A stretch of 64,000 bases of DNA. Origin: Leptospirales bacterium. Lineage in GTDB: Bacteria; Spirochaetota; Leptospiria; Leptospirales; Leptonemataceae. Position 1 is the first letter of the stretch; every line of letters begins with the position of its first letter. Below the pieces are notes generated by a model. It ran no database searches, was not told the origin of the DNA, and saw only the letters and a program-made list of their open reading frames with translations. Below, in pieces: positions 52,239 through 60,888 of this stretch. Location of the stretch: assembly GCA_016788865.1 (NCBI GenBank), contig JAEUSB010000088.1:20847-84846 (forward strand), written 5' to 3'. The translations under genes were made by a program, and so were the position numbers.

Positions 52239-53498
52239 ATGCACCAGAACACTTCCCTGATCAGCAATCATCGTTTCATTTTCGCTTCCTTTCTTTCCCT
52301 TTGCGTTGTGATTCAGTTGGCACCCGTTGGAGTCCGGGCTTCGCCAGCTAGCAGTACAAAATACGTTTCGGCTCTAACGGGTTTGCTCGTCAGAACTTCG
52401 CCCTCGCAACAAGCGCCTCCGCAAGACATATTGAATTTTTCAACGAAGGTCTCTGTCATTGAGACCAGGCCTCCCTGGATGGAAATTCAGGGGCGAGTAG
52501 GGAACTGGGTTCGCGTTTCCTATAGAAAAGGAAAAGCAACTGAAAAAGAAGGGTGGGTTTTTGGCGGATTTCTCGATGACCGGATACCTGAATTGTACTA
52601 TCGCGTGGCTGCCGTTTCCGGCCTTCGCTTGCGCAAGACTCCGGGCGTGAAAGGCGAGCCCATTGACTTGCTCCCCTATAAAACTACAGGTCGTGTTATT
52701 GCCGCGGATCCACATCACGAAACCATTGAGAGTCGCACAGGGGTGTGGCTTGAAATCAAATACAAGGGGCGGCAGGGCTGGATCTTCTCAGGATTTACCA
52801 TGACGAACCCTTCCGAAAGTGGCTTCGCCATGCTTGACCAGGATCGTCTGCGTTTGACAGACGGCGTCCTGGCTCCGATTGACGAAACGGAGGCGCAGCT
52901 GCTGGCCCGTGGCAAGGTGGTCTCGCGCAAGGAGGTCGGAGGTTTCAGAATCCTCGAAGTGAGCTTTGGCGAAGTTGCTCCGTGCGATTCTCCTGGTGGA
53001 CTCTTCTTTATTCATAAAAGCACAAATCGTGTCTATTCATCCGGCCATGTGGGCGAAACTATGCTCCCAAAAGAGACTCCGTTACCAAACACTATCATTG
53101 CGAGCGGAGGAGTCTGTACCTGTTGCTGCGGGGGTGCAGCCACTCGCCTCTACATGATTGAAGAAAGTCAAATACGTTATGCGACATGGCTGGACACGAA
53201 CAAAACAGCAGGGTGTTCCTGGGATATGATGTTTGGTCTTGCTCCCCAGATTTATCACGAGAATCGACTCTCAGCGAACGGGAGCAGAATACTCATGCAT
53301 CGCAAGCAACCCAGGTGTGATCTGCCGCCTAATATGGATATCGACCAGGCGATACGAACTGGATTTTCGAGAAGCAATGTGAAGGACTTCGATGGCGAAA
53401 GCTATCTGATTATCCAAAAGGACGGTAACAGTTTCAAGGTTCAGGAATCCGGTCGAATCGTTCCCAGCGAATGGGACCAGGCGAAACCACTGCCATAA
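52239..53498 (+). CDS. Exported protein with two SH3-type domains
   Basis: 419 residues. A signal peptide ends near VRASP. Two SH3b-like repeats follow (KYVSALTGLLVRTSP and GLRLRKTPGVKGEPID as starts), each ending in an aromatic GWVFGGF or GWIFSGF turn. After residue 200 is an unassigned domain with a Cys cluster CTCCC and an SNVKDFDGESY stretch. SH3b domains often bind peptidoglycan or peptides. Start at 52239 follows GGAGAATCC with fairly long spacing. Similar proteins occur in Leptospira. Role unknown. Confidence 0.75.
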   Translation: MHQNTSLISNHRFIFASFLSLCVVIQLAPVGVRASPASSTKYVSALTGLLVRTSPSQQAPPQDILNFSTKVSVIETRPPWMEIQGRVGNWVRVSYRKGKATEKEGWVFGGFLDDRIPELYYRVAAVSGLRLRKTPGVKGEPIDLLPYKTTGRVIAADPHHETIESRTGVWLEIKYKGRQGWIFSGFTMTNPSESGFAMLDQDRLRLTDGVLAPIDETEAQLLARGKVVSRKEVGGFRILEVSFGEVAPCDSPGGLFFIHKSTNRVYSSGHVGETMLPKETPLPNTIIASGGVCTCCCGGAATRLYMIEESQIRYATWLDTNKTAGCSWDMMFGLAPQIYHENRLSANGSRILMHRKQPRCDLPPNMDIDQAIRTGFSRSNVKDFDGESYLIIQKDGNSFKVQESGRIVPSEWDQAKPLP

Positions 53499-53642
53499 AG
53501 GGCATTGCTGACGCATCAGTGAAAGGGCGATCACCTGAAGCTACCCTACTAAAGCGATCTGAATAATCGGAATTCCGAACTGACGGGCTTGCCTGTCTAA
53601 GATTTACTGGTCGCCAGGAGGTCCTTCGGGTTTTCAGGTATC

Positions 53643-54332
53643 TTGGGCGATCGAGCAATTCAGAAGGGCAGGCCAGAAGGCGTTTGGCGAAAAACGCTCT
53701 CCTTTTCCGGCACCGAGAAGGACGTGGAGCGCATTCGGCATCTCTTCGACGAGGCCTTGCCAAACGTCGTTCTTGAGACGCGCAGTAATCTATTCTCCTG
53801 CGGGTTAGAACTCGTCACTAACGGTCTCAAGGCAAATTTGAAGCACGTATTCTTCCGCGAAAAGGGCTGGTCTGCGGACGACTCTGCGCGCCGGGCCGAG
53901 CGAATTGCTTTCTTCCGATCGCATTGCCTGGCCGGTCCTAATTTTGGCGAATACACGCGCCGGGCAGAAGAAATTGGCCTTTCCGTGAGCTTCGAGCTCG
54001 CCCAGGACAATGATTCCACCAGGATTGAGGTTCGCAATTCTCTGCCGCTCACCGTTGAAGATGCAAACCGCATCAAGAACAAGATCGATTGCGCAGCAAG
54101 GTGCGGAGACTTGTTTGAGTTCCATGACCGCTTCTCTGATCGCACGGAGGGCGAGGGACTGGGTCTGGCTTTGATAGTCTTCGTTTTGAAGAACGCAGGA
54201 ATCGATCCGGGGCTCCTCCATATCCGCGACGAAATAGACACCACTATTGCAACTCTTGCTATCCCTAACGCTGCACTGCTCAATTCAATGCCGCAGGCCA
54301 GGTCGCGGGGACAGAAATCGCGTCGCACTTGA
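53643..54332 (+). CDS. Stand-alone GHKL ATPase (histidine-kinase-like)
   Basis: 229-residue soluble protein that has an ATPase domain of the histidine-kinase type but no clear phosphoacceptor domain. N box LELVTNGLKANLKHVFF, then a charged insert, and the G2 box EGEGLGLALIVFVLK are recognisable. The G1 box is poor. Such stand-alone domains are common in Leptospira. Started with TTG at 53643; no clear ribosome site. The 144-base gap before it contains no gene that I can see. Confidence 0.65.
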   Translation: MGDRAIQKGRPEGVWRKTLSFSGTEKDVERIRHLFDEALPNVVLETRSNLFSCGLELVTNGLKANLKHVFFREKGWSADDSARRAERIAFFRSHCLAGPNFGEYTRRAEEIGLSVSFELAQDNDSTRIEVRNSLPLTVEDANRIKNKIDCAARCGDLFEFHDRFSDRTEGEGLGLALIVFVLKNAGIDPGLLHIRDEIDTTIATLAIPNAALLNSMPQARSRGQKSRRT

Positions 54333-54369
54333 TTGGTTGACGCTCGCTGCCTTCACGGCCGAATGATTT

Positions 54370-55569
54370 GTGAATCCTAAACGCTCACCGATTATACTTA
54401 AGGCGGGTCGCGAAAAATCTCTCAAGCACAGACATCCGTTGGTGTTCTCGGGCGCAATTGAAACCTGGCCGGAATTTCAGGACGGCGATTTGCTCACCGT
54501 CCGCAGTAAGGGAGGGGATTACCAGGGTTGTGGCTATTTCAGGAGGAATGCGTCGCTGGCGGGGCGAATGCTCTGGTTTGCGGATACGTCTGAAACGACT
54601 GAGTTTACACCGTGGGTCAAGGAAGCCATCCACAAGGCTGCGGTGATGCGCCTGCGACTGTCGTTTGAGGGGAATGCCTGGCGCATGGTTCACGGCGAGT
54701 CGGACAATCTACCAGGCCTGACAGTGGACCGTTATGCGACCGTGCTCGTAATGCAGATTGCTTCACTTGGAATGGAGCTGCAGAAGAAATCAATAGTCGA
54801 TGGCCTCGTACATGCAATGAAGGAGACAGGACTTGAGTTGACGGGGATATTACAGAAGCCCTGTCCACCCGCATCTGCGGAACCAGGTACTCTGACGCAG
54901 GCAGAATGGCTGTACGGAAATCCAATCGAATCGATTAAAATCAATGAAAATCACCTAACGTTCAATGTGGATCTAGTGGCTCCTCAGAAGACGGGTTTCT
55001 TTCTTGATCAGCGTGAGAACCGCGCCCTGATTCGACAAATGTCCAGAGGTAAAAGAGTTCTAAATTGCTTTAGCTTCACCGGAGCATTCAGCGTGAATGC
55101 GGCGAGCGGCGGGGCCACACGTGTGGATTCTGTTGATAGTTCGGAACGCGCTATTGAAAATGCAAGTTTAAACTTCAGATTGAACAATCTTCCTGAGGAG
55201 GCACATGGTTTCCACAGGGCAGATGTGTTTGAATTCCTCCGCAGCGCAAAAATCGAAGCAGATCTAATCATACTCGATCCTCCCGCATTTGCGAGGAGCA
55301 AACGTGACCTGCCGCAGGCTATGCGAGGTTATAGAGACATCCACCGTCTTGCCCTGCAACGGATTACACCGGGAGGGCTACTGCTAACCAGTTCCTGCTC
55401 CCATCCGGTTGATGAGGCTCTGTTGCAAAAGATCATTTTTCAAGCCTCACTTGAAGCCAGAAGAAATGTAAAGATAATTCAAAAACACCGACAAGGACCG
55501 GACCATCCAATCAGCATTTATTATCCGGAGGGGGAATATATAAAAGGTTTCTTGCTCTACGTAGAATGA
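54370..55569 (+). CDS. rlmI: 23S rRNA m5C methyltransferase RlmI-like
   Basis: 399-residue RNA methyltransferase. An N-terminal PUA-like domain (LKHRHPLVFSGAIE), an EEHAD-like middle with PQKTGFFLDQRENR, and the SAM domain (VLNCFSFTGAFSVNAASGGA) with the LDPPAFARSK catalytic motif and a late TSSCSH cysteine match YccW/RlmI, which methylates C1962 of 23S rRNA in E. coli. The exact target site here is inferred. Starts with GTG at 54370. Its 3' end overlaps a convergent DoxX gene by 13 bases. Confidence 0.85.
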   Translation: MNPKRSPIILKAGREKSLKHRHPLVFSGAIETWPEFQDGDLLTVRSKGGDYQGCGYFRRNASLAGRMLWFADTSETTEFTPWVKEAIHKAAVMRLRLSFEGNAWRMVHGESDNLPGLTVDRYATVLVMQIASLGMELQKKSIVDGLVHAMKETGLELTGILQKPCPPASAEPGTLTQAEWLYGNPIESIKINENHLTFNVDLVAPQKTGFFLDQRENRALIRQMSRGKRVLNCFSFTGAFSVNAASGGATRVDSVDSSERAIENASLNFRLNNLPEEAHGFHRADVFEFLRSAKIEADLIILDPPAFARSKRDLPQAMRGYRDIHRLALQRITPGGLLLTSSCSHPVDEALLQKIIFQASLEARRNVKIIQKHRQGPDHPISIYYPEGEYIKGFLLYVE

Positions 55570-55931
55570 GCCATCCGCTTGCGTTCCAGCAAGAAGGCGA
55601 TAGTGCAGCAGACCAGAGTAAAGACAGCCAGCCCAAACAACAAACCGCGATCCTCCATCACGACGACGCCGAGCACAAATAGATGCGAAGCTATGGCCCC
55701 GAGCATAGTTCCTGCTCCGAGCACTGAACCGATCATTGCCGTGCGCGGAATGAGCAGTAAGATCACGATCACAAGCTCAATTACGCCCGCTGCAATTCTT
55801 CCTGCTGGCTCTGCACCCAGGGTCTGGAAAATGAACACGGATTCCGCAGCCGCAGTAAACTTGTAGAAAAGAGTCTGGGCGAGCACCAGGGCGGCCAGGA
55901 GGCGAAACGCAAGCGAAATCCATTTTATCAT
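55557..55931 (-). CDS. DoxX-family membrane protein
   Basis: 124 residues with four membrane helices. The opening KWISLAFRLLAALVLAQTLFYKF and the LVLLIPRTA-type loop (VIVILLLIPRTAMIGSVLG) are those of the DoxX/DUF4870-type proteins. Functions are poorly known; some are linked to redox or quinone chemistry. It is last in a minus-strand cluster with a YHS protein and an ECF sigma/anti-sigma pair, 71 bases after the YHS gene. Overlaps rlmI by 13 bases at the 3' end. Confidence 0.8.
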   Translation of the reverse strand: MIKWISLAFRLLAALVLAQTLFYKFTAAAESVFIFQTLGAEPAGRIAAGVIELVIVILLLIPRTAMIGSVLGAGTMLGAIASHLFVLGVVVMEDRGLLFGLAVFTLVCCTIAFLLERKRMAHST

Positions 55932-56002
55932 AACTTTGCCGTATTGGTCGGTCTACGAGCCGTTACATTACAATGATTTTCGATTTTCAAGGCCGATTTT
56001 TT

Positions 56003-56488
56003 CTACCTGCCTTGCAGTTTGGAAAAGTTCGCATCACCAGACTGAATCATGGCGGAACGGTCCTCTTCCCATTCTTTCTGAATGTCTGCATCATAGTTGA
56101 GATATAGCTTTCCGTTTACGATCCGCCAGCTCAACGGATCAATATCAGCGAGGTAGCCTTTGGCCATGGCAAATGCGCAGTACCCGCCGTACTGAGGCAT
56201 GAATGCCTCTGGTTTTGCTCGAAATTCCGCAAGGTTTTCACGCGTTGAGAAAAGCCACACAGCGCCCTTCCATTCAAGTGAGATGTCCTTGTTCCCTGGA
56301 GTGGGCCTTCCCTTGAAGTAACTTACCGGATCATATCCATGCACTGCCTTATTGCCAAAAAACGACTTGTTCAGTGGCTGAGCTGCGAGGCCGGCGGAAG
56401 CCAGAAAGAAACAAGCAGACAAGCGCAGAGCGAGCTGCCGAATTCTACGGCCCGGGCCAGGGTTTTTCCAACTGATCTTAGAATTCAT
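56003..56488 (-). CDS. Exported YHS-domain protein
   Basis: 161 residues. From the ATG at 56488, preceded by GGAG at good spacing, a basic N terminus and hydrophobic stretch form a signal peptide ending near GLAAQ. The YHS domain has VHGYDPVSYF and YGGYCAFAMAKG, with one conserved cysteine. YHS domains often bind copper or other metals. Position after a sigma/anti-sigma pair suggests stress-induced expression. An ATG at 56500 is also in frame. Confidence 0.8.
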   Translation of the reverse strand: MNSKISWKNPGPGRRIRQLALRLSACFFLASAGLAAQPLNKSFFGNKAVHGYDPVSYFKGRPTPGNKDISLEWKGAVWLFSTRENLAEFRAKPEAFMPQYGGYCAFAMAKGYLADIDPLSWRIVNGKLYLNYDADIQKEWEEDRSAMIQSGDANFSKLQGR

Positions 56489-56544
56489 TTCATTCTCCAT
56501 AGTGACGACCGAGTGATCCTGGTCTCAGGATGAAGGGCTCCCGC

Positions 56545-56820
56545 TCAGGATTTGCCGTGTCGTATGGCTGATCTCATCTGCTCCTTCTTCTCCGGCGGCA
56601 GGGATTCAGCAGGCAATTCTCTACCAAGGAGCTTGCGGATAAACTTCAGCTGCTTTTCGTAGCGAGAGCAAACCTCACAAATCAACATATGGAGGCGGAC
56701 ACCGACCCATTTGCGAAAGCCCTGCGGAGCATCGAGCGAGTCAGAAACAGTGCGAGTTACATCGGCACAGCCAGGCAACTGCCGGGCCATCCAGGTCTTG
56801 ACGGTTTCCATTCCTTCCAT
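56545..56820 (-). CDS. Small zinc anti-sigma-like protein (HxxxCxxC)
   Basis: 91 residues. The motif RLHMLICEVC reads H-x3-C-x2-C, the zinc-binding core of ZAS anti-sigma domains. No membrane helix is visible, so it is probably a soluble anti-sigma like RsrA. The ATG at 56820 shares a base with the sigma-factor stop (TAATG). An in-frame ATG at 56811 has GGAAGGA directly before it and may be the true start. It is likely redox sensitive. Confidence 0.75.
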   Translation of the reverse strand: MEGMETVKTWMARQLPGCADVTRTVSDSLDAPQGFRKWVGVRLHMLICEVCSRYEKQLKFIRKLLGRELPAESLPPEKKEQMRSAIRHGKS

Positions 56821-57386
56821 TATGAGTTTGACCAATAGTGCTCAAGACAGCGACGGAGTTGGGCTCGGGCGCGGTGCATCAGCACTCCCAGATTAGTCGC
56901 AGTAACTTCCATACGATTACAGATTTCTTCTGTCGACATCTCATCAATTTCACGCATTGTATAAAGGTGCGCCAAACGAGCGGGAAGCTGATCTATGCAC
57001 GTTTGAAGTTTTTGACGGAGTTCATTCAGCTCCGCTTCTCTCGAGGGCTCGCTCCATTTCTGGGGTCCTGAATTCTCATTCCAATGCCCGGACCATTCGC
57101 CCGATTCTGAGAAAGGTTGCTCCGTCTCAAAGGGAAGCTCTGAAGTAATTTCACGAGAGCTCTTGCGATAATGATCGACAATCTTGTTCTTGAGTATCCC
57201 CACAAGCCAGGTGCGAATGGAGCTATTGGATTTGAAGTTGGCCAGTCCTTTGAGCCCCGCGAGGAATGTCTCCTGAACGAGATCTGCGGCAATGTCGCGG
57301 TTCCGCACTCGGGGCAGGGCAAAACTAAAGAGCAGGTCGCCATGCTGGTCCACCCATGCTTCCGGATCTATCTGGCTAGACATCAT
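56820..57386 (-). CDS. ECF-type RNA polymerase sigma factor
   Basis: 188-residue ECF sigma factor. Region 2 is seen in RDIAADLVQETFLAGLKG and SIRTWLVGILKNKIVDHYRK; region 4 in MSTEEICNRMEVTATNLGVLMHRARAQLRRCLE. A Ser/Glu/Trp-rich linker joins them. It heads a minus-strand operon with a ZAS-type anti-sigma, YHS and DoxX genes. Sigma factors of this shape often respond to oxidative or disulfide stress. The promoter is in the 110 bases before it. Confidence 0.88.
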   Translation of the reverse strand: MMSSQIDPEAWVDQHGDLLFSFALPRVRNRDIAADLVQETFLAGLKGLANFKSNSSIRTWLVGILKNKIVDHYRKSSREITSELPFETEQPFSESGEWSGHWNENSGPQKWSEPSREAELNELRQKLQTCIDQLPARLAHLYTMREIDEMSTEEICNRMEVTATNLGVLMHRARAQLRRCLEHYWSNS

Positions 57387-57496
57387 AGCTAGCCTGGTCT
57401 GACCCCGATGTCCGGCGCAATCAAAATTGAAAACTGCGCGGGATATGGACGCTCAGACCTGCTCAGGGGGAACGCGATCCCCGGACAGGATCCAAA

Positions 57497-58306
57497 CTAT
57501 TTGGAGGTCCCCGCCAGAACCGCGATTACCTGCTCGCCCACACCGGTCGCTGATCCTGGGTTCTGGCCTGTAACGAGGCGATTGTCTGTAATTGAATGCG
57601 AAGCAAACGGAAAGAAGGCCCTGGAGTATATACCTCCCTTTTCTTTTAGGGAGTCCTCTAATAGATATGGTACAAGACCGGTCTTGCCGGCAAGCTTCTC
57701 TTCAAGGTTTGCAAACCCCGTCACTCGCTTGCCCTTGATCAAATACTCACCGTTGGATAGTTTGATATTGAGCAATCCTGCTGGACCATGACATACAGCA
57801 GAGACGATACCGCCCTGTTCGTAGATGGAAGCAGCAAGGTGCGCAAGCGAGTCCGAAGCAGGGAAATCCCACATGGTTCCGTGACCACCTGCGAAGTAGA
57901 TCACAGCGTAGTCGCGTGCCTGCAATTTGGTGGGATTCAACGGTTGCTCCAGCTTTTGTTTGAGTTCCGGATTTCCCCAGAACGTTTGATTGAGATTGTC
58001 GCTCAGGTCATAGCTGGCAGGATCCATGACGCTCGGCTTTCCCTCCGGGCTTGCAATATCAATTTGAAATCCATGCTGAGCCAGAACGTGATAGAAATGA
58101 GTCACTTCAGAAAGCCAGTAGCCTGTTTTCTCGGCATGATCGCCAAACCTGGGATGTGCAGAAACGATAATTAGAATCTTCTTTCCGGCGGCTGCCTGGA
58201 GGGCCGGGCTGTTGGCGATCGAAGGTTCGCCCACCACCTGCTTTTTTGCGCAGCTCGTTGCCAGCAAAACTAGCAGCATCACAACCGTAGTCAGAATTTG
58301 TTTCAT
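57497..58306 (-). CDS. DJ-1/PfpI-family lipoprotein (Hsp31-like)
   Basis: 269 residues. A lipoprotein signal ends LATSC. The DJ-1/PfpI domain begins KKILIIVSAHPRF and has the nucleophile Cys at C172 in SAVCHGPAGLL, with the oxyanion-type FAGGHGTMWD and ASPEGKPSVMD segments. Hsp31-like members are glyoxalases or chaperones, usually cytoplasmic; the lipoprotein signal is unusual. It diverges from an AraC-type regulator gene, with an 8-base palindrome TGACGTCA between them. Confidence 0.82.
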   Translation of the reverse strand: MKQILTTVVMLLVLLATSCAKKQVVGEPSIANSPALQAAAGKKILIIVSAHPRFGDHAEKTGYWLSEVTHFYHVLAQHGFQIDIASPEGKPSVMDPASYDLSDNLNQTFWGNPELKQKLEQPLNPTKLQARDYAVIYFAGGHGTMWDFPASDSLAHLAASIYEQGGIVSAVCHGPAGLLNIKLSNGEYLIKGKRVTGFANLEEKLAGKTGLVPYLLEDSLKEKGGIYSRAFFPFASHSITDNRLVTGQNPGSATGVGEQVIAVLAGTSK

Positions 58307-58365
58307 GGAGGCGCTCCTTTCTTGAAGTTTGTCACGTTCCCCGTAAGGGAGACGGGATCCTTGCC

Positions 58366-58373
58366 TGACGTCA
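58366..58373. promoter_or_regulatory. Palindrome TGACGTCA in divergent promoter region
   Basis: The only clear symmetry in the 213 bases between the DJ-1 lipoprotein and AraC-regulator genes is the perfect palindrome TGACGTCA, with CCTTG and CAAGG at its flanks giving imperfect longer symmetry. It may be a binding site for the adjacent regulator or another dimer. It could equally be chance. Confidence 0.25.
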
Positions 58374-58519
58374 AGGGTGAGTTCCTTTTTTTTAAATCGT
58401 TCTGAAAAATATTTGCGCTATTTGTTGAGGCCCCCTCCTATCCGGTAAAGCCTGATGGATTTGCAGTGTCGCGTAACGCCTGTCTGTGCGCCGCGTGCTG
58501 CGGCAACGGGTTACTTTGC

Positions 58520-59662
58520 ATGACCGAGTTCTTTACGCAGACCGTTTTCTTCGGCGGAGCCCTTACGCTGCTGCTCAGTGTTGGGGCGCTAATCCGGCCC
58601 GTCAGGACACTGGCCAACGTTTCCCTGGCGGTTCTATCGATTTCTACTTCTGTCATGTACCTTTACCTGTACCTGATGCTGGCGGGGATTGTGCTTTCCC
58701 CGGCCATCTGGAATCACATGTACGTGCCCTGGGTCTATTTTCTGGGTCCAGGAATGTATGTCTTGTTTATGTCAACCATCAAGGAGGGTTATGTATTCCA
58801 CAGGAACCGGTTGATGTTCCTCCCAGGATTCGCGTTATTCGCCATTCTTCCTATTTGTTACCTGGTCAATCCCGCGCTATTTCAGTCATCACCGATGGAG
58901 TATTTCAGCTCCAAAGAAACAGGATTGCCAGAGCGGTTTCTGATTCTGGGATTCTTGATTAATGGAATCTACTATTTCACAATCTTCCTGCGCTCCCTTC
59001 GCGTGTTCCGTCTGGAATCCCTTCGGCGTGAGCCCGGGGCGCGCGTCATGCTCGGCGTACTGCTTGGAAGTGGCACGCTCACTTCCGTTGTTGTAGCGGC
59101 CTACATCTTTCGCAGTTTTTCCACTTTATTGTGGAGCGCTTTTGCCATGGTGCTCTTTACGGCCGCCAGCTATCTTGCATCCCAACGAGTCCCGTCCATT
59201 TTTCAGCGCATTGGACCGGCGGTTCGCGAGGCGTATCGAAATTCGCGTTTGTCAAGCGTCGACGTGGACGCCCTCGATCATCGTCTCAATCAACTGATGT
59301 CCCTTGATAAAGTATACCATGAGGAAGACCTTACGCTTGCCAAGCTGGCCGAAATTCTTGAAATCAAGCCCCACCAGTTGTCGGAGTTTTTGAACACGCG
59401 CCGACAGATGAACTTTTCCCGCTTTGTAAACACATACAGAGCCGAAGAGGCTGCCCGTATTCTGCTCAAAGAGCGCGATGCCAATGTCCTTTCCGTGGCC
59501 TTCCAGGTGGGGTTTAATTCCAAGGCAACCTTCAATCTGGCGTTCAAATCGATTCTGGGCGTGTCACCGCGGGATTTTGTGCGCGATGCCGAGCAGGGCA
59601 GCCGGGAGAGGTTGCGGCAGGCTCGACGCGCCAGGCAGAAAGCAGAACGTCCAGGATCATAA
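58520..59662 (+). CDS. AraC-type regulator with 7TM N-terminal domain
   Basis: 380 residues from the ATG at 58520. The N-terminal 230 residues hold seven hydrophobic helices (for example TLANVSLAVLSISTSVMYLY). The C-terminal part is an AraC DNA-binding domain with two helix-turn-helix motifs (LTLAKLAEILEIKPHQLSEFL and SVAFQVGFNSKATFNLAFK followed by GVSPRDFV). This architecture is frequent in Leptospira and is thought to sense membrane signals. Divergent from the DJ-1 lipoprotein, a plausible target. A GTG at 58466 is a possible longer start. Confidence 0.88.
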   Translation: MTEFFTQTVFFGGALTLLLSVGALIRPVRTLANVSLAVLSISTSVMYLYLYLMLAGIVLSPAIWNHMYVPWVYFLGPGMYVLFMSTIKEGYVFHRNRLMFLPGFALFAILPICYLVNPALFQSSPMEYFSSKETGLPERFLILGFLINGIYYFTIFLRSLRVFRLESLRREPGARVMLGVLLGSGTLTSVVVAAYIFRSFSTLLWSAFAMVLFTAASYLASQRVPSIFQRIGPAVREAYRNSRLSSVDVDALDHRLNQLMSLDKVYHEEDLTLAKLAEILEIKPHQLSEFLNTRRQMNFSRFVNTYRAEEAARILLKERDANVLSVAFQVGFNSKATFNLAFKSILGVSPRDFVRDAEQGSRERLRQARRARQKAERPGS

Positions 59663-59677
59663 TCCTGGACAAATTTT
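59649..59677 (+). terminator. Hairpin over the AraC-regulator stop codon
   Basis: Arms GTCCAGGAT (59649-59657) and ATCCTGGAC (59662-59670) are perfect inverted repeats of nine bases around a CATA loop, followed by AAATTTT. The stop codon lies in the loop/arm. This fits a weak rho-independent terminator. The T run is short, so confidence is moderate. Confidence 0.45.
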
Positions 59678-59770
59678 GGAATCAGGATCATAACCTCGGT
59701 CGATCGGTCCTATGTACTATGGCATAATACTCTCATTCGCGCATGCAATTGCATGCCTGAGGAGATGTTT

Positions 59771-60697
59771 ATGAAAAAAGCAATGTTCGGTCTTGCTGCA
59801 TTCTTTGTATGCTCGACCGTATTTGCAGGGGGCGGGGGCTCTTCTTCCAAACCTTTGCAAGGAATGTATCCCATCGTATTGTCGCACGGCCTTTTTGGAT
59901 GGGGGGATTCTGATCCAAACGGTCTCATCAATATTGCAAAATATTGGGGCGGCATGGACGATTATTTGCGTTCACAGGGAGCAACCGTATATGCTCCACA
60001 GAAGAGCGCTGCCAACTCAAACGAAGTTCGGGCTCAAGAACTGAAAGACAAGATTCTCTATTATATGGCAGCTAACGGCTATTCCGGCAAAGTCCACATT
60101 GTGGGACATTCGCAGGGAACTCTGGACAGTCGCTACATGATCGCGAACCTGGGGATGGCAAGCAAGGTTTCCACCTATACTTCGCTCGCCGGGGTGCATC
60201 GCGGTAGTCCAATCGCTGATCTTGTTAAGGCAGTGATTCCTGACTGGCTCAAGCCATCCGTATCGGCTGTGCTTGGAGTACTGGTGCAACTGGTCTGGGG
60301 CGGCGGACAGCAGAACGCTCTCGGTGCGTTGAACTCTCTTACCACAGAGGGGATGGCCGCGTTCAATAACTACACTCCAAATAGTGCAGCCGTGAAGTAC
60401 TTCTCGTATTCTGCACATATCACCATTCCAGATCTGATTCAGCATCCATTGATGGCCATTCTGCAACCAATCAATGCAATCGGTGGAGTGATCAAGGGAC
60501 TTGGTGCAGCAAACGATGGGCTGGTGCCAGTTGAGTCTGCAAAGTGGGGGAACTATCGTGGTGAGCCTTCGTACGGAATTCTGACAACCGGGATTGACCA
60601 TCTGCAAATTGCAAACACACTCTGGAGCGGCCAGACGTGGTATGACGTGGAAGGATTCTTCCTGAAGTTTGCAAAAGAAGCAAAAACAAATCAGTAG
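59771..60697 (+). CDS. Secreted lipase (Pseudomonas family I-type)
   Basis: 308 residues. I use the ATG at 59771, which has AGGAG at good spacing and gives a signal peptide ending near VFAGG. The lipase fold has the oxyanion segment PIVLSHGLFGWGD, nucleophile Ser114 in VGHSQGTLDSRYM, catalytic Asp in ANDGLVPVESAKWG and catalytic His in GIDHLQIANT; this is the bacterial family I.1/I.2 triacylglycerol lipase pattern. Such lipases usually need a Lif foldase, none of which is in the window. Likely secreted to outer membrane or medium. Confidence 0.92.
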   Translation: MKKAMFGLAAFFVCSTVFAGGGGSSSKPLQGMYPIVLSHGLFGWGDSDPNGLINIAKYWGGMDDYLRSQGATVYAPQKSAANSNEVRAQELKDKILYYMAANGYSGKVHIVGHSQGTLDSRYMIANLGMASKVSTYTSLAGVHRGSPIADLVKAVIPDWLKPSVSAVLGVLVQLVWGGGQQNALGALNSLTTEGMAAFNNYTPNSAAVKYFSYSAHITIPDLIQHPLMAILQPINAIGGVIKGLGAANDGLVPVESAKWGNYRGEPSYGILTTGIDHLQIANTLWSGQTWYDVEGFFLKFAKEAKTNQ

Positions 60698-60723
60698 GGG
60701 ATAGCTTCAAACGATGCCTGTTT

Positions 60724-60812
60724 CATTCCGCCTGCTTGCATCGCCTTCGGCGCGGTGTTCCGAGCCTCGGGACGCTCATGTCCGATTCGACTCGATGCAC
60801 GCAGGCGGAATG
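60724..60812. repeat. Long inverted repeat behind the lipase gene
   Basis: Arms at 60724-60743 and 60793-60812 match as inverted repeats in 19 of 20 bases (one mismatch), around a 49-base centre that itself is GC-rich. It lies between convergent genes and just before a terminator. It could be a structured RNA, a palindromic chromosomal repeat, or remnant element ends. Confidence 0.6.
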
Positions 60813-60826
60813 ACCTGTTTCGCTTT

Positions 60827-60859
60827 CGCATCCCGACGGGGATGCGGGTCGAGTTTTTT
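60827..60859 (+). terminator. Rho-independent terminator after lipase
   Basis: Stem CGCATCCC (60827-60834) and GGGATGCG (60839-60846) around loop GACG, then GGTCGAG and six T at 60854-60859. The stem is perfect and GC-rich; the T run sits slightly far from the stem. It should end plus-strand transcription from the lipase. Confidence 0.6.
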
Positions 60860-60888
60860 GAATTTCGGAAAGTAGTTACAACACTAGC

